64,000 nt of DNA from JADJXV01 sp046328995 (GTDB lineage: Bacteria; Bacteroidota; Ignavibacteria; Kapaibacteriales; UBA961): positions 1,240,001-1,304,000 of the forward strand of contig JAXLVN010000001.1 in the NCBI GenBank assembly GCA_046328995.1. Reading direction: 5' to 3'. Position 1 is the stretch's first letter. Each line of letters begins with the position of its first letter. Below are positions 25,805 through 34,712 of this stretch, in pieces. Under the pieces are notes generated by a model that ran no database searches, was not told the origin of the DNA, and was given only the letters and a program-made list of their open reading frames with translations. The position numbers and the translations under genes were made by a program.

Positions 25805-26284
25805 GGGTTATTGAAATAGTAATACATAATACTTCTTGTAGATAATACCCTTGCATGCGGGGTTAGAATCGAGGCATGAACCATACGGGCGATGCAGTAT
25901 CGGATATTCGTACGTTCGGAGATGTTTTCGATTGGAAATGCGGGGAATTCAAAGCTCACGGCAGTACCGTTTACGTTCGGGTCGGGAAAATCAATCCGCA
26001 CATTGGGCAGCACGTTGCAATCTGTCTATTTCTATGCAAATACATTATTTTCGCCGGCAGCCCGGACAGTTTTTCCAATCTAATACTGCAGACTTGGTTG
26101 CTGTTTTCTCCTTCCCTCTTTTACAAATATAACCAATGCCTTCTAAAAACTTTGTCGGTGAAAGATAATAATCTGTTTTTTACTACTTCGTAGAAACGGT
26201 TTTTTTCGTAATTTGCCGAAAAATTATTACAAATCCGAAGAGTAATGTTTTGCTCATAAAATAGAATTCGATAAAACTCTGCTT
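25805..26284. other. 480-bp gap between thrS and the MerR gene
   Basis: This divergent intergenic region must hold promoters for both flanking genes. Short overlapping frames occur on both strands, including a minus-strand 70-codon frame at 25801-26013 whose stop overlaps the thrS start as ATGA, but none resembles a known protein. No tRNA, riboswitch or repeat is recognizable. Confidence 0.5.
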
Positions 26285-26740
26285 GTGAAAAACAATCAAA
26301 CCGAAAAACTCTATTATTCTATCAGCGATGTCAGTCAGATAATTGACGAGGAGCAATATGTCCTCCGCTACTGGGAGCGAGAATTCGCTGAGATTAAGCC
26401 TCGTAAAAATCGCGCCGGCAACCGTGCCTATACGGCAAAAGATGTAGCGATTGTCCTGACTATTAAGCGTTTGCTCCGTAATGACCGTTTGACTATTCAA
26501 GGGGCGAGGGATGTGTTGCGTACGATGGATATTGATGCCATTGAAGAATACAAGCCTTCACCGGCAGAGATATCTGCGTCGCTGGATGCATCCGGAAGCA
26601 CGACAAAACGGAAGCAGAAGGGTTCGACAGCGGGCAGTCCGCAGGAAGCATCCGGCGATATGGTCTCCCTACGCCGTCAGGATGTCCTTGACTTGTGCCG
26701 CTTACTGAAAGATATGGCCGTACTGATACAATATATGTAG
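26285..26740 (+). CDS. MerR-family transcriptional regulator
   Basis: A 151-residue regulator starting at GTG 26285. The winged-helix MerR domain covers residues 8-75: Y-Y-S-I-S-D-V-S-Q-I-I, then V-L-R-Y-W-E-R-E-F and I-K-P-R-K-N-R-A-G-N-R-A-Y-T-A-K-D-V. A helix ending L-T-I-Q-G-A-R-D-V-L follows, then a low-complexity S/T/A-rich linker and a short C-terminal helix. No metal-binding cysteine cluster is present, so it is not a MerR/CueR-type metal sensor; it resembles the HTH-only group common in Bacteroidota. The gene has no adjacent divergent target, so its regulon cannot be guessed. Confidence 0.88.
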   Translation: MKNNQTEKLYYSISDVSQIIDEEQYVLRYWEREFAEIKPRKNRAGNRAYTAKDVAIVLTIKRLLRNDRLTIQGARDVLRTMDIDAIEEYKPSPAEISASLDASGSTTKRKQKGSTAGSPQEASGDMVSLRRQDVLDLCRLLKDMAVLIQYM

Positions 26741-26827
26741 CATATTCAGCACCCGAGGCATGGGGCATTTGACTTTTATATCGAAATTATTCAATGTTTT
26801 TTTAATCTTAAAGTGAGGTAACTGTCT

Positions 26828-27832
26828 ATGAAAATACTTCGTTGGCAAGGAATTCTTTGTATGCTGATTATCGCGCAGGCCGCTTCCGGCTTCCTGCTTG
26901 CGCAGCGTACGTATGACATGAAAACTCTCGGTAAACATTCCGATGAAGTTCTCGGTGTGTTTGTTAATGAGAACAACACAAAATTCGCAACCTGCAGCCT
27001 GGACGAAACGATAAAATTGTGGAGTCTTCCGGACGGGAAAGAGCTCAAAACGTTGACCGGACACTTGGGGCAGGTCAATAACATTTCGTTTTCCGGTAAT
27101 GGAAAATTACTTGCAAGTGCGAGCAGTGACAGAACGGTACGTATCTGGGATGTAGAATCCGGCAAGCAAAAATCAGTGCTTAACGGTCATACTGCCGAAG
27201 TCATCGGCGTGTATTTCAGTCAGGATGCCAACAGTGAATTTTTAGCAAGTACAAGCTTTGATCAGACCGTAAAATTATGGGATACAAAATTACAAAGTGA
27301 AGTAAAGACTCTCCGTGGTCATACCATGCAGGCCAATAATGTCGCCTACAGCTATGACGGAAAATATCTTGCGTCATGCAGTGATGACAAGACGATCAAA
27401 ATCTGGTCCACTGATATTTCCTCCAAAGAACCCATCATGACGCTCACAGGTCATAATTCTCATGTGTTAACAGCATTATACAGCTTCGACTCCAAGCTCC
27501 TTGCCTCTGCTGACCAAGATGGCGTCATCAAAATCTGGAAAATGCCTTCCGGCGAACTCGTTCGCACAATCAATGCTCATACCGATTTGGTGCAAGACGT
27601 TTCATTTGCAGCTGATAATCAAACTCTTGTCAGCGCCAGTCTTGACAAAACAGTGAAACTCTGGAACGTAAATACCGGTGAAAACTTAATGACCATGGAT
27701 GTCGGTGTCGAAGTATGGTCGGTGGATTTGACCAGCAATGCACGGACTATTCTTATTGGTTGCGCCGATGGCACTGTACGTATGTTATCTGAAACAGCAA
27801 AAGGCAAATTGCCGAAAAAGGGAGGAAAATAA
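26828..27832 (+). CDS. Secreted WD40-repeat propeller protein
   Basis: A 334-residue protein with a GAGG ribosome site and a signal peptide (MKILRWQGILCMLIIAQAAS, cleavage after LLAQ). Seven WD40 repeats fill the rest, with units such as F-A-T-C-S-L-D-E-T-I-K-L-W-S and L-A-S-A-S-S-D-R-T-V-R-I-W-D and G-H-T or G-H-N turns, enough for a full seven-blade propeller. A periplasmic scaffold is the likely role. The next gene (CRD-OmpA) starts two bases after the stop, and the pair ends in a strong terminator. In T9SS machines a propeller, a CRD and an OmpA domain occur in one protein (PorE); here they are split over two proteins. Confidence 0.9.
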   Translation: MKILRWQGILCMLIIAQAASGFLLAQRTYDMKTLGKHSDEVLGVFVNENNTKFATCSLDETIKLWSLPDGKELKTLTGHLGQVNNISFSGNGKLLASASSDRTVRIWDVESGKQKSVLNGHTAEVIGVYFSQDANSEFLASTSFDQTVKLWDTKLQSEVKTLRGHTMQANNVAYSYDGKYLASCSDDKTIKIWSTDISSKEPIMTLTGHNSHVLTALYSFDSKLLASADQDGVIKIWKMPSGELVRTINAHTDLVQDVSFAADNQTLVSASLDKTVKLWNVNTGENLMTMDVGVEVWSVDLTSNARTILIGCADGTVRMLSETAKGKLPKKGGK

Positions 27833-27834
27833 TT

Positions 27835-28557
27835 ATGAATACTAGCAAACTCTTTAGAATGGTCGCAGTAATGGCATTTACTGCATTGATGATTTTCCCG
27901 ACACAAATTTTTGCTCAAATCGGCACCGTCATTACCGTCGCCGGTAATGTGCTTGATGAGGTCACCCGTAATCCGGTGACTGTCAATGTCGTCTTCAGTG
28001 ACGAATCCGGTAACCGAGCCGGTTCATCCCGCAGCAATTCCAAAGACGGGTCCTACCTCGTCACCGGTCTAAAGCCCGGCAAGAAATACAAAGTACGCCT
28101 CGAGCAAGCCGAGTATTTCCAAGCAGAATACGAAATCTCTCTTCCGAATACCGGAAAATATGCAGAAATTTCCCGCGACTTCCTCGTAAAGCCCCTCGTC
28201 AAAGGCACGAAAATCGCCGCCCGCAATGCTCCATTCGAGCTTAAAAAATCGAAGCTCCGCGTCGGTGCCAATGAAATCCTCGACGATTTCAAGCGCTCCC
28301 TGCTCATCAATCCGAATGTCAGCATCGAAATTCAATGCTTCCCGGATAATGATGATGACAAAGCCGTCAATACGAAGCTCACGCAGGAACGCTGCAACGC
28401 ACTCCGTGATTACTTTACCAAAGCAGGTATCTCCGAAAAAAGAATTACTCTCAAGCCGTCGGACTCGGTTGACTCCGTCAACCCTCCCCCGCTCCGTAAA
28501 GCAGCAAAAGGCAAGCGCTACATCGGCTCGACCTATTTTGTGGTTACAAAAATCTAA
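27835..28557 (+). CDS. Periplasmic CRD plus OmpA-like domain protein
   Basis: A 240-residue exported protein (signal peptide to about residue 28, I-F-A-Q). Residues 35-120 form a carboxypeptidase-regulatory-like beta domain: V-A-G-N-V-L-D-E-V-T-R-N-P-V and S-Y-L-V-T-G-L-K-P-G-K-K-Y. From about 135 on is a divergent OmpA/MotB peptidoglycan-binding domain: F-E-L-K-K-S-K-L-R-V-G, I-N-P-N-V-S-I-E-I-Q, then L-T-Q-E-R-C-N-A-L-R-D-Y-F-T-K-A-G-I and K-R-I-T. It is translationally linked to the WD40 gene, so the two may form a complex anchored to peptidoglycan. Confidence 0.85.
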   Translation: MNTSKLFRMVAVMAFTALMIFPTQIFAQIGTVITVAGNVLDEVTRNPVTVNVVFSDESGNRAGSSRSNSKDGSYLVTGLKPGKKYKVRLEQAEYFQAEYEISLPNTGKYAEISRDFLVKPLVKGTKIAARNAPFELKKSKLRVGANEILDDFKRSLLINPNVSIEIQCFPDNDDDKAVNTKLTQERCNALRDYFTKAGISEKRITLKPSDSVDSVNPPPLRKAAKGKRYIGSTYFVVTKI

Positions 28558-28577
28558 CGTACATCACTATTTCCGTC

Positions 28578-28609
28578 AAAAAAGGAGTGGGTTTTCCACT
28601 CCTTTTTTG
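28578..28609 (+). terminator. Rho-independent terminator
   Basis: AAAAAAGGAGTGG pairs with CCACTCCTTTTTT around GTTTT, followed by TGTATTT. It closes the WD40/CRD-OmpA transcript 20 bases after the stop. Confidence 0.93.
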
Positions 28610-28683
28610 TATTTTGCCGTTGATAATTCAAAACGTTATCCTATCCAAACAACACGATTGTTTATTTTTTTCGGCAAAAAATT

Positions 28684-29775
28684 ATGACCCGACCCTTACG
28701 TATTGTCCTGTTCCTGTTTTTTGCGCTCTCCTCACTCCCTACTCTCACTGCACAAGTGCTGAAAAGTAAATGCGCCGAATGCCCGCTGCCTACATCGCGG
28801 ACTATCCGTGATACCGTCATGGATGTGCAGTTCCGTGATAAGACCGTGCTCTCGAACTGTGTATCTGTCAAGCGGGAAATGATGGATATTAACGGCAGCA
28901 AACAGCAAGCGCTCCGGCTGCGGTTCGTGCGGCAGACCGGCTGTAGTGATACCGTAGTACTGGCACATCAGGTGGAATATATTTCGACCGGTAGTCTTGG
29001 TTTGGACGGTAATCCATTTACACTTCCGGTGTTACCTGCCCGTGAATTTTTATTGTCTCTCGACACATCCGAGATACCGGCAAGCTTCATAGAGCTCACC
29101 GGCAATCTCGGCTATGGTGGCAGCGATGAATCGGCGCGAAAAATTGGGTTCGGCAGCCTCTATTACGGCGGCGAGCTTCTCATTGCCCCCTTCGGCACGA
29201 TGCTTGGACGTAAATTTTCTCTTGCTCTCGGCGGCGGAGCATTTCTCGAAGGCGGTCGCCTGCGCTTTCCTCTCATGGCGCACCTGCGCTATACATTACT
29301 CGGTGAAGCACATTATGAAACAGTCTATGAATTCGTGCCGTCTGCCTGTCAATTCGGTGCTCCGGACGACAAACGCATCGACCCCGGGTCGGGCTATACG
29401 GAAGTACAATCACCGGGTACCACCGACTCAACGGTCTATTATTACCCCCAAAATAGAATTGTACAGGATAATTTCCGCCCTTTTCTTTTTATCGAAGGCG
29501 GTATGATAGTTAATCATTCATTCGAGGGAAGCGGGAGCGAACCTTCCATTAACCCTGATGATTATGGTCAATATCTACTCGGCGGCGGTATCGGGCTCCC
29601 CTTTGCAAATTTCTTCACGGCATCGCTTGGCTACCGATATATGCGCCTGAATCTTCGCACGCCCTGCCTGACATGCCCGCCGGCAGCGAACGGAAATCCG
29701 GATGAATTCTATGTCGTCAATACGAACTCTGTCCATAGTATTCTCCTCAAGCTCGGTGTGCACTTCGATTGGTAG
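28684..29775 (+). CDS. Outer-membrane beta-barrel protein
   Basis: A 363-residue exported protein with a signal peptide (cleavage near L-T-A-Q, residue 24). Residues 25-130 are a cysteine-containing globular part, including C-A-E-C-P. From about 135 the sequence alternates polar and hydrophobic residues with glycine turns (I-E-L-T-G-N-L-G-Y-G-G, F-S-L-A-L-G-G-G-A-F-L-E-G-G, F-F-T-A-S-L-G-Y-R-Y-M-R-L-N) and ends L-K-L-G-V-H-F-D-W, an aromatic C-terminus typical of BAM-inserted barrels. About eight strands can be counted. No precise family is recognized. It follows the terminator, so it has its own promoter, and precedes the lipoprotein at 29842. Confidence 0.75.
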   Translation: MTRPLRIVLFLFFALSSLPTLTAQVLKSKCAECPLPTSRTIRDTVMDVQFRDKTVLSNCVSVKREMMDINGSKQQALRLRFVRQTGCSDTVVLAHQVEYISTGSLGLDGNPFTLPVLPAREFLLSLDTSEIPASFIELTGNLGYGGSDESARKIGFGSLYYGGELLIAPFGTMLGRKFSLALGGGAFLEGGRLRFPLMAHLRYTLLGEAHYETVYEFVPSACQFGAPDDKRIDPGSGYTEVQSPGTTDSTVYYYPQNRIVQDNFRPFLFIEGGMIVNHSFEGSGSEPSINPDDYGQYLLGGGIGLPFANFFTASLGYRYMRLNLRTPCLTCPPAANGNPDEFYVVNTNSVHSILLKLGVHFDW

Positions 29776-29841
29776 TCGTGTACTGTATTCTGTATCACAT
29801 CGTTAATACTGTTTCGTCGAACTTATTTATTCTCCTGTGCC

Positions 29842-31884
29842 ATGATTACTACGTACCATTCATTCCAGCTGTCCAAAAATCATATTCTGCAACTCCTCAC
29901 ATTCTGTATCCTTGTCCTCTGCCTCGGGTGTCAGCAGGCAACCGAGCCGACAGATCTCGTCGTCGGCAAGGGATTTGAAGTGACGGTTCGCGTGCAGGAC
30001 CAGTCCGGTCAGCCCCTTTCCGGCGTTCGCGTGCAATGGGCACTGCTCAATGCAGCCAAGCAGATTGACTTTACGACGATGTCACTCTCCGGTAATGATG
30101 GAGAATTCTCGGCTACTTTGCCGGTGCCGGTCGCCAATGACAGTGCGCTCGTCGTCATTCGCACCGATATTCCTGCCGGTACTGCGGGACTTGAATTCAA
30201 AGGGAATCAAAAAAACGGAGACTTCCGCCTCGACACCATCCGTGTCTGCCGCAATGCCACTATCGATATTACCCTTGTCCGTACGGTGACCATCTCAAAA
30301 TGCGGGCCTCTGTCGTGTTCACCGGTGAACCTTCTCTGCGAATTACCGGATAACACTGCCGACTCTTCGTGTACGACAGAATACGTCAATTCCACCAATG
30401 AACCTCTTACGCTCAATCAACTATCTGCTGCTATTCCGTTTGTCACTACCCGTATCAAAGTCAATGGCGTGGTCGTTGCGCAGCCGGCAAGTGTGCCAAT
30501 CGGTGCGCGCTTTCAGGTATGCTACTACTTTAATCCGAGTGCAACGGCGACAGTAAGCCGCGATCAGTACACGGTGAATCTCGTTGCGTCCTCCCCGTCG
30601 AATCCGGCATGCCTTACCTGTACTTTTACTCTGACTACCGAAATCCGTAAAAAAGAAGACTGCGACTGCCCATCGGCAATCAAACCTATCGACGTTCCGA
30701 CCGATACCACCAAGCCCGTAGAAGTGTGTATCGGCAAAGACACGGTCGTCGATATTCCAATCGGACTCACCAATGACAACCGCGCTGCCGGCTGTGACCT
30801 TGAGTTCACCCTCATCGCACCGGGCACTACCCGGGAATTTGAAGTGCTCTCGGCAAACAACAGTCTCCCTTCGGTCGTGCGTATCTCTCCCGGGTCGTCC
30901 TTCGGCAAACTCTCCGTACGCTTCAGCCCTACACAGAATATTGCGTACCGGTATGATATCCGCTATGCCATGAAGGTAATACAGTCTGATGGTACCGTCA
31001 AGCAATGTCCGAACGAATTACTCGTTCGGTTTAGAGGTTCTGCCGGGATGCCCTCCTGCCGCATCGACACACTCAATTCATCGATTTTCCTTTCGCCAGC
31101 CAAGAAAGTCCTCGACACGCTCAAGAATTGTGTTGATGTGGATTTAGGTCAAAACGCACGCACGCTCAGAGTGATAAACACCGGTAAATGTGAGGTGACT
31201 ATTTCAGCGGCATTCAATTCTACTATCTTTACGGCCAGTCCGTCGTCCAAGCTCGTAGCAGCCGGCGATACTGCAATCTTTACCCTCAAATTCCTTCCGA
31301 AAGCAAGCGATGTGTGGAGCTCCGGGCGAGGTACTGCTCCCGGTAAGATCCGATTTGCATCGCAGCTTACCATCGGCGGATGCGTGCAGCAATTATATAC
31401 TATTAATGGACTTGCCGATACTGCTTGTAATTACTCGCTCTATCAGTGTATGCACAAATGGTCGGAAACATTGGGTAAATGGTATGAAGTGATACAAATG
31501 GACCGCACCAGTAATATTATTACCTATAAAAATAATCCGGCAATTACTACCGACCGCGATATTTTTATTGATAATATCAATGTCGGCGCACTAACGACTA
31601 TCCTCAATTCAGACTATGCTCATTGGAAAGTCGTGGACAATCATCCGAGTACATTTGCCGGTGAGACTGCCTGCAGCTTCGGCGGGAAGTATATTACCTC
31701 CTGCGACGCTGCCGCCCCCACAGGATCATTACCGGTGAAATTATGGGATGTGATCTCATTTACGCTCAATTATACCGACGGACGGGAATTCTGCGGGATT
31801 ATCTGGATCGTCGATATCCGCAATGACACTCAAAGCGGAGCAGGAGTGCCGACGGTGTGCATGCAGATTTGCTATCCGTTGTAA
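29842..31884 (+). CDS. Large lipoprotein with Ig-like and ASH-like domains
   Basis: A 680-residue protein with a lipobox near residue 30 (V-L-C-L-G-C-Q-Q), implying a lipid-anchored envelope protein. Residues 45-130 look like an Ig/CRD-type fold (F-E-V-T-V-R-V-Q-D-Q-S-G-Q-P-L-S-G-V-R). The middle is rich in cysteines and beta strands. Residues about 425-510 resemble an ASPM/SPD-2/Hydin (choice-of-anchor) domain: L-R-V-I-N-T-G-K-C-E-V-T-I and A-G-D-T-A-I-F-T-L-K-F-L-P. No enzymatic motif is visible, so a structural or adhesive role is the simplest reading. It sits in the same-direction envelope locus between the barrel and the PD40-OmpA-SPOR gene. Confidence 0.75.
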   Translation: MITTYHSFQLSKNHILQLLTFCILVLCLGCQQATEPTDLVVGKGFEVTVRVQDQSGQPLSGVRVQWALLNAAKQIDFTTMSLSGNDGEFSATLPVPVANDSALVVIRTDIPAGTAGLEFKGNQKNGDFRLDTIRVCRNATIDITLVRTVTISKCGPLSCSPVNLLCELPDNTADSSCTTEYVNSTNEPLTLNQLSAAIPFVTTRIKVNGVVVAQPASVPIGARFQVCYYFNPSATATVSRDQYTVNLVASSPSNPACLTCTFTLTTEIRKKEDCDCPSAIKPIDVPTDTTKPVEVCIGKDTVVDIPIGLTNDNRAAGCDLEFTLIAPGTTREFEVLSANNSLPSVVRISPGSSFGKLSVRFSPTQNIAYRYDIRYAMKVIQSDGTVKQCPNELLVRFRGSAGMPSCRIDTLNSSIFLSPAKKVLDTLKNCVDVDLGQNARTLRVINTGKCEVTISAAFNSTIFTASPSSKLVAAGDTAIFTLKFLPKASDVWSSGRGTAPGKIRFASQLTIGGCVQQLYTINGLADTACNYSLYQCMHKWSETLGKWYEVIQMDRTSNIITYKNNPAITTDRDIFIDNINVGALTTILNSDYAHWKVVDNHPSTFAGETACSFGGKYITSCDAAAPTGSLPVKLWDVISFTLNYTDGREFCGIIWIVDIRNDTQSGAGVPTVCMQICYPL

Positions 31885-32109
31885 TTTGTTCTTGATGAGC
31901 CGGATACTCCATTACAGGGTTTCGGCATCTTCATTTCACGCAATGCGCTATTGAGGGGATACAATACTCCGCAACGCGCGCCGAGGTGAACCTGTGTGGG
32001 TATAAGGACATAATCCATTACTCATTTCTGATGCGAGAACCCTTTACTTTCTAATAAGTTGTCTGTACCATACCGGAAATTTACTTTTACATCTATCGCA
32101 GGACTATGT

Positions 32110-34593
32110 ATGATTCGGAAATTCTTTACGCATGCCGGTGTAGTAATTCTCCTATCGCTGTGCAGCGCGGTCATTCTGACAGCGCAGCCACTTCCTTATA
32201 CATCGCTGAACTCCGGACAGGATGATTATGCGGTGGCATTTCGAACGGTGCAGAATCGGACCGAACTCTGGGTGACGACCTCGCGGGGCAAAGACTCGGC
32301 GACCAAACGTGCCCGGAAAATCATGATGGCTCCCGTCACCGCGTCGGGTGTGGGAGAATTCACGCCTCTTCCCTACCCGATTAATCAATCGCAAGGCGGA
32401 AAAAGTGCGCACATTCAGCTCGACGGATGTCCTGTCTTCTCCCAATGCGACGGTTCGTACGGTATCATGGTATCGAATCGCCTTTTACCCAATAACAAGA
32501 GCGCCGGTAATGATTTATATGAAATCACGGCATCGGCATCGGGTGAATGGAGCATCAAGCGCCTCGATTCACTGAATTCCGACTATTGGGACGATACTCC
32601 TGCTCTTTCGCCGGATGGTGCATTCCTCTATTTCTCATCCGACCGACGCTCACCCGGCAAACGCAAAACCGATCTCTATGTCTCAAAGCACACCTCCACC
32701 GGCTGGAGTGCACCCGTGGCTCTCGATGTGATAAATACGGCTGAATTTTCCGAACAAACCCCCTCCGCGAGTGGTGACGGATACTTGTACTATGCCACCA
32801 ATCGAAGTGGTGATTATGATATTTGGCGTGTCCGCCTCGACCGCGCTACCGGCTTACCGCTCGGGTCAGCTTCCATCGTTACTCTTCCCGAGGTCAACAA
32901 GCCAGGCACTGACGAAGGCCAGCCCTTTTTCTCCCCTAGCGGAGAATGGTTCATGTTTACTTCCAATCGCTCACCTGCAAGCACGGTCAAGGACTTCGAC
33001 GTGTACTCCGTTCACATCCCTCAACCTGCCGATACTCTTGAGCTTACGGTACTTCTTCGAACGCAGAAAGTGCTGCCGGGCGGAGAATTTGAAGACATAA
33101 CCGAACCTCAATCGACGACCGTGCATGCCGTTGATAACGCTTCGACGGCTATGAGTCAGCAGTCGAACAGCAAGGGTCTCGCACGATTCATTATACCGCG
33201 AGTCGCGACCAAAGAACCTGCCTTCGACCGCAGAGTTCGCTCGATCGTCGTACGCGCCGAGGAAAAAAATCCCGAGAAGCAAATCTCATCGGTGGATACT
33301 TTATTATATGACGGCTTTTGTCGCATACCGCTCTCCCATACGCTCATTATTTGGGACACTGCCACGTATTTTACGACCGGATGCCGGCAGGATTTCCCGA
33401 TCGTCAATGTGCAGTTTTTTGTGTCGGCATATTGGTGCCCGACGACGCTCAAATTCCAGAATTACACGCCGTGCGGTTCGATCTTTCAACGTCCTGAATG
33501 CAAAATAATCGACGCGCCGAAGCCCACTCTCCCCTGCGAAGGCAATGATGTGTATAAATATACCCTCCGCTATACGGAGCCGACGGTCGAAGTTAGCCGT
33601 CCGTACGGACTCTGCGCCGACCTCAATGAAGCCAAGCAGCACGGCGAAGAATACGCGATGAAAGTCGATTCGGCAGTGTCAAAATTTGTGGAAAATATGG
33701 AAATCGCGCTCCGTCAGCCCTGCGTTCTACGAGCTATTCGCTCAAAAAAACCGGTGACAATCGAGGTCGTCGGATGGACAGACCCTCGCTCGATAGACGG
33801 ACGCTGTATTTATACCGGACGGGATATTAATTTGATGACAAGTTTTGTGCAGATACAAGGGTCGGAACAAAAACCCTACATCTCCGACGGTATTCTCAAG
33901 TCCGGTACAGCATTTTCAAAATCCGGTGCCGGCGGCAATCAAATGCTGAGCGACTTACGGGCATATTATACTGCGGCGATGCTCGATACATTGTGGCAGG
34001 AACGTATCCCGGAATATAAGTCCCTGCGGCAGCAAAAGGGTGCGTTGAGTGTCGTCGCGATCGGCAAGGCAGTCTCACTCGAACGCTCGGCGACCTACGG
34101 GCAGCAACGTTCGGTGAATGTGCGCATCATCGCCGAAGATAATAATGAAGTCAAGGGCAGCAAGAAAATCCCGCTGCCGAGTTCGTCAGTGGTCGTTTGT
34201 GGCGAAGAATGCATCCGCATGCAGGCGTATTCATCACTTGAAACGCCGAACGCATCTCCTCAGCAAGTGACGCCGCAAGCCTCGGCACCGCAAGCAGTTG
34301 CCGTGCAAAAACATCAAGATATCATCGGCAAGGCACTCTCATCGTGTTACTCGATTCTCTTTCATACCTTTCCATCCGAAGCCGACGCTGTTAAATTCCA
34401 AAAAGAAATCCAAAGTCAGAAGTTTGCTTATGTGCGAATTCTCTCTTCACCGGCAGCGAATGGCGGGAAGAATTATCGGGTATTGTCGGATTGCTACGAA
34501 ACCAATGATTCCGCCGAACTCGTCAAACGGGAGCTCGCGCCGATGTTTCAAGTGCTGAGTGTGAAGTGCAAGCCGATGATCGTGCAGGAGTGA
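32110..34593 (+). CDS. PD40 propeller - CRD - OmpA-like - SPOR envelope protein
   Basis: An 827-residue exported protein. ATG 32110 gives a good signal peptide (MIRKFFTHAGVVILLSLCSA); the longer frame would need a TTG. Residues 40-320 contain PD40/TolB-type propeller repeats (T-P-A-L-S-P-D-G-A-F-L-Y-F-S-S-D-R, then S-G-D-Y-D-I-W-R-V). Residues about 325-430 are a beta domain like a CRD. Residues about 490-690 carry an OmpA-like region (T-I-E-V-V-G-W-T-D-P and Q-Q-R-S-V-N-V-R-I). A 60-residue Q/S/A-rich linker leads to a C-terminal SPOR-like domain (about 745-827: C-Y-S-I-L-F-H-T-F and Y-R-V-L-S-D-C-Y). The first three domains resemble PorE of the T9SS. SPOR domains bind denuded glycan at division sites, and its fusion here is unusual. 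Confidence 0.8.
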   Translation: MIRKFFTHAGVVILLSLCSAVILTAQPLPYTSLNSGQDDYAVAFRTVQNRTELWVTTSRGKDSATKRARKIMMAPVTASGVGEFTPLPYPINQSQGGKSAHIQLDGCPVFSQCDGSYGIMVSNRLLPNNKSAGNDLYEITASASGEWSIKRLDSLNSDYWDDTPALSPDGAFLYFSSDRRSPGKRKTDLYVSKHTSTGWSAPVALDVINTAEFSEQTPSASGDGYLYYATNRSGDYDIWRVRLDRATGLPLGSASIVTLPEVNKPGTDEGQPFFSPSGEWFMFTSNRSPASTVKDFDVYSVHIPQPADTLELTVLLRTQKVLPGGEFEDITEPQSTTVHAVDNASTAMSQQSNSKGLARFIIPRVATKEPAFDRRVRSIVVRAEEKNPEKQISSVDTLLYDGFCRIPLSHTLIIWDTATYFTTGCRQDFPIVNVQFFVSAYWCPTTLKFQNYTPCGSIFQRPECKIIDAPKPTLPCEGNDVYKYTLRYTEPTVEVSRPYGLCADLNEAKQHGEEYAMKVDSAVSKFVENMEIALRQPCVLRAIRSKKPVTIEVVGWTDPRSIDGRCIYTGRDINLMTSFVQIQGSEQKPYISDGILKSGTAFSKSGAGGNQMLSDLRAYYTAAMLDTLWQERIPEYKSLRQQKGALSVVAIGKAVSLERSATYGQQRSVNVRIIAEDNNEVKGSKKIPLPSSSVVVCGEECIRMQAYSSLETPNASPQQVTPQASAPQAVAVQKHQDIIGKALSSCYSILFHTFPSEADAVKFQKEIQSQKFAYVRILSSPAANGGKNYRVLSDCYETNDSAELVKRELAPMFQVLSVKCKPMIVQE

Positions 34594-34712
34594 GGTGGTG
34601 GTCCCGTATAGAATTATCAATTCAGGTGGCAGGGGCTATGATGACGCTGATGGATATGATAAGCGCTGACTGATAAAAGACGACTACTGTCAATTATTTA
34701 TCCATAAAGCAC

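Noticed and set aside
25801..26013. Minus-strand 70-codon frame with an ATGA overlap to thrS
   Set aside because: Overlap is suggestive, but the sequence matches no family I know and competing frames occupy the same DNA; support is too weak.
25805..26284. T-box leader for thrS
   Set aside because: No specifier-loop or TGGNACC-type antiterminator sequence is seen, and T-boxes are uncommon in this superphylum.
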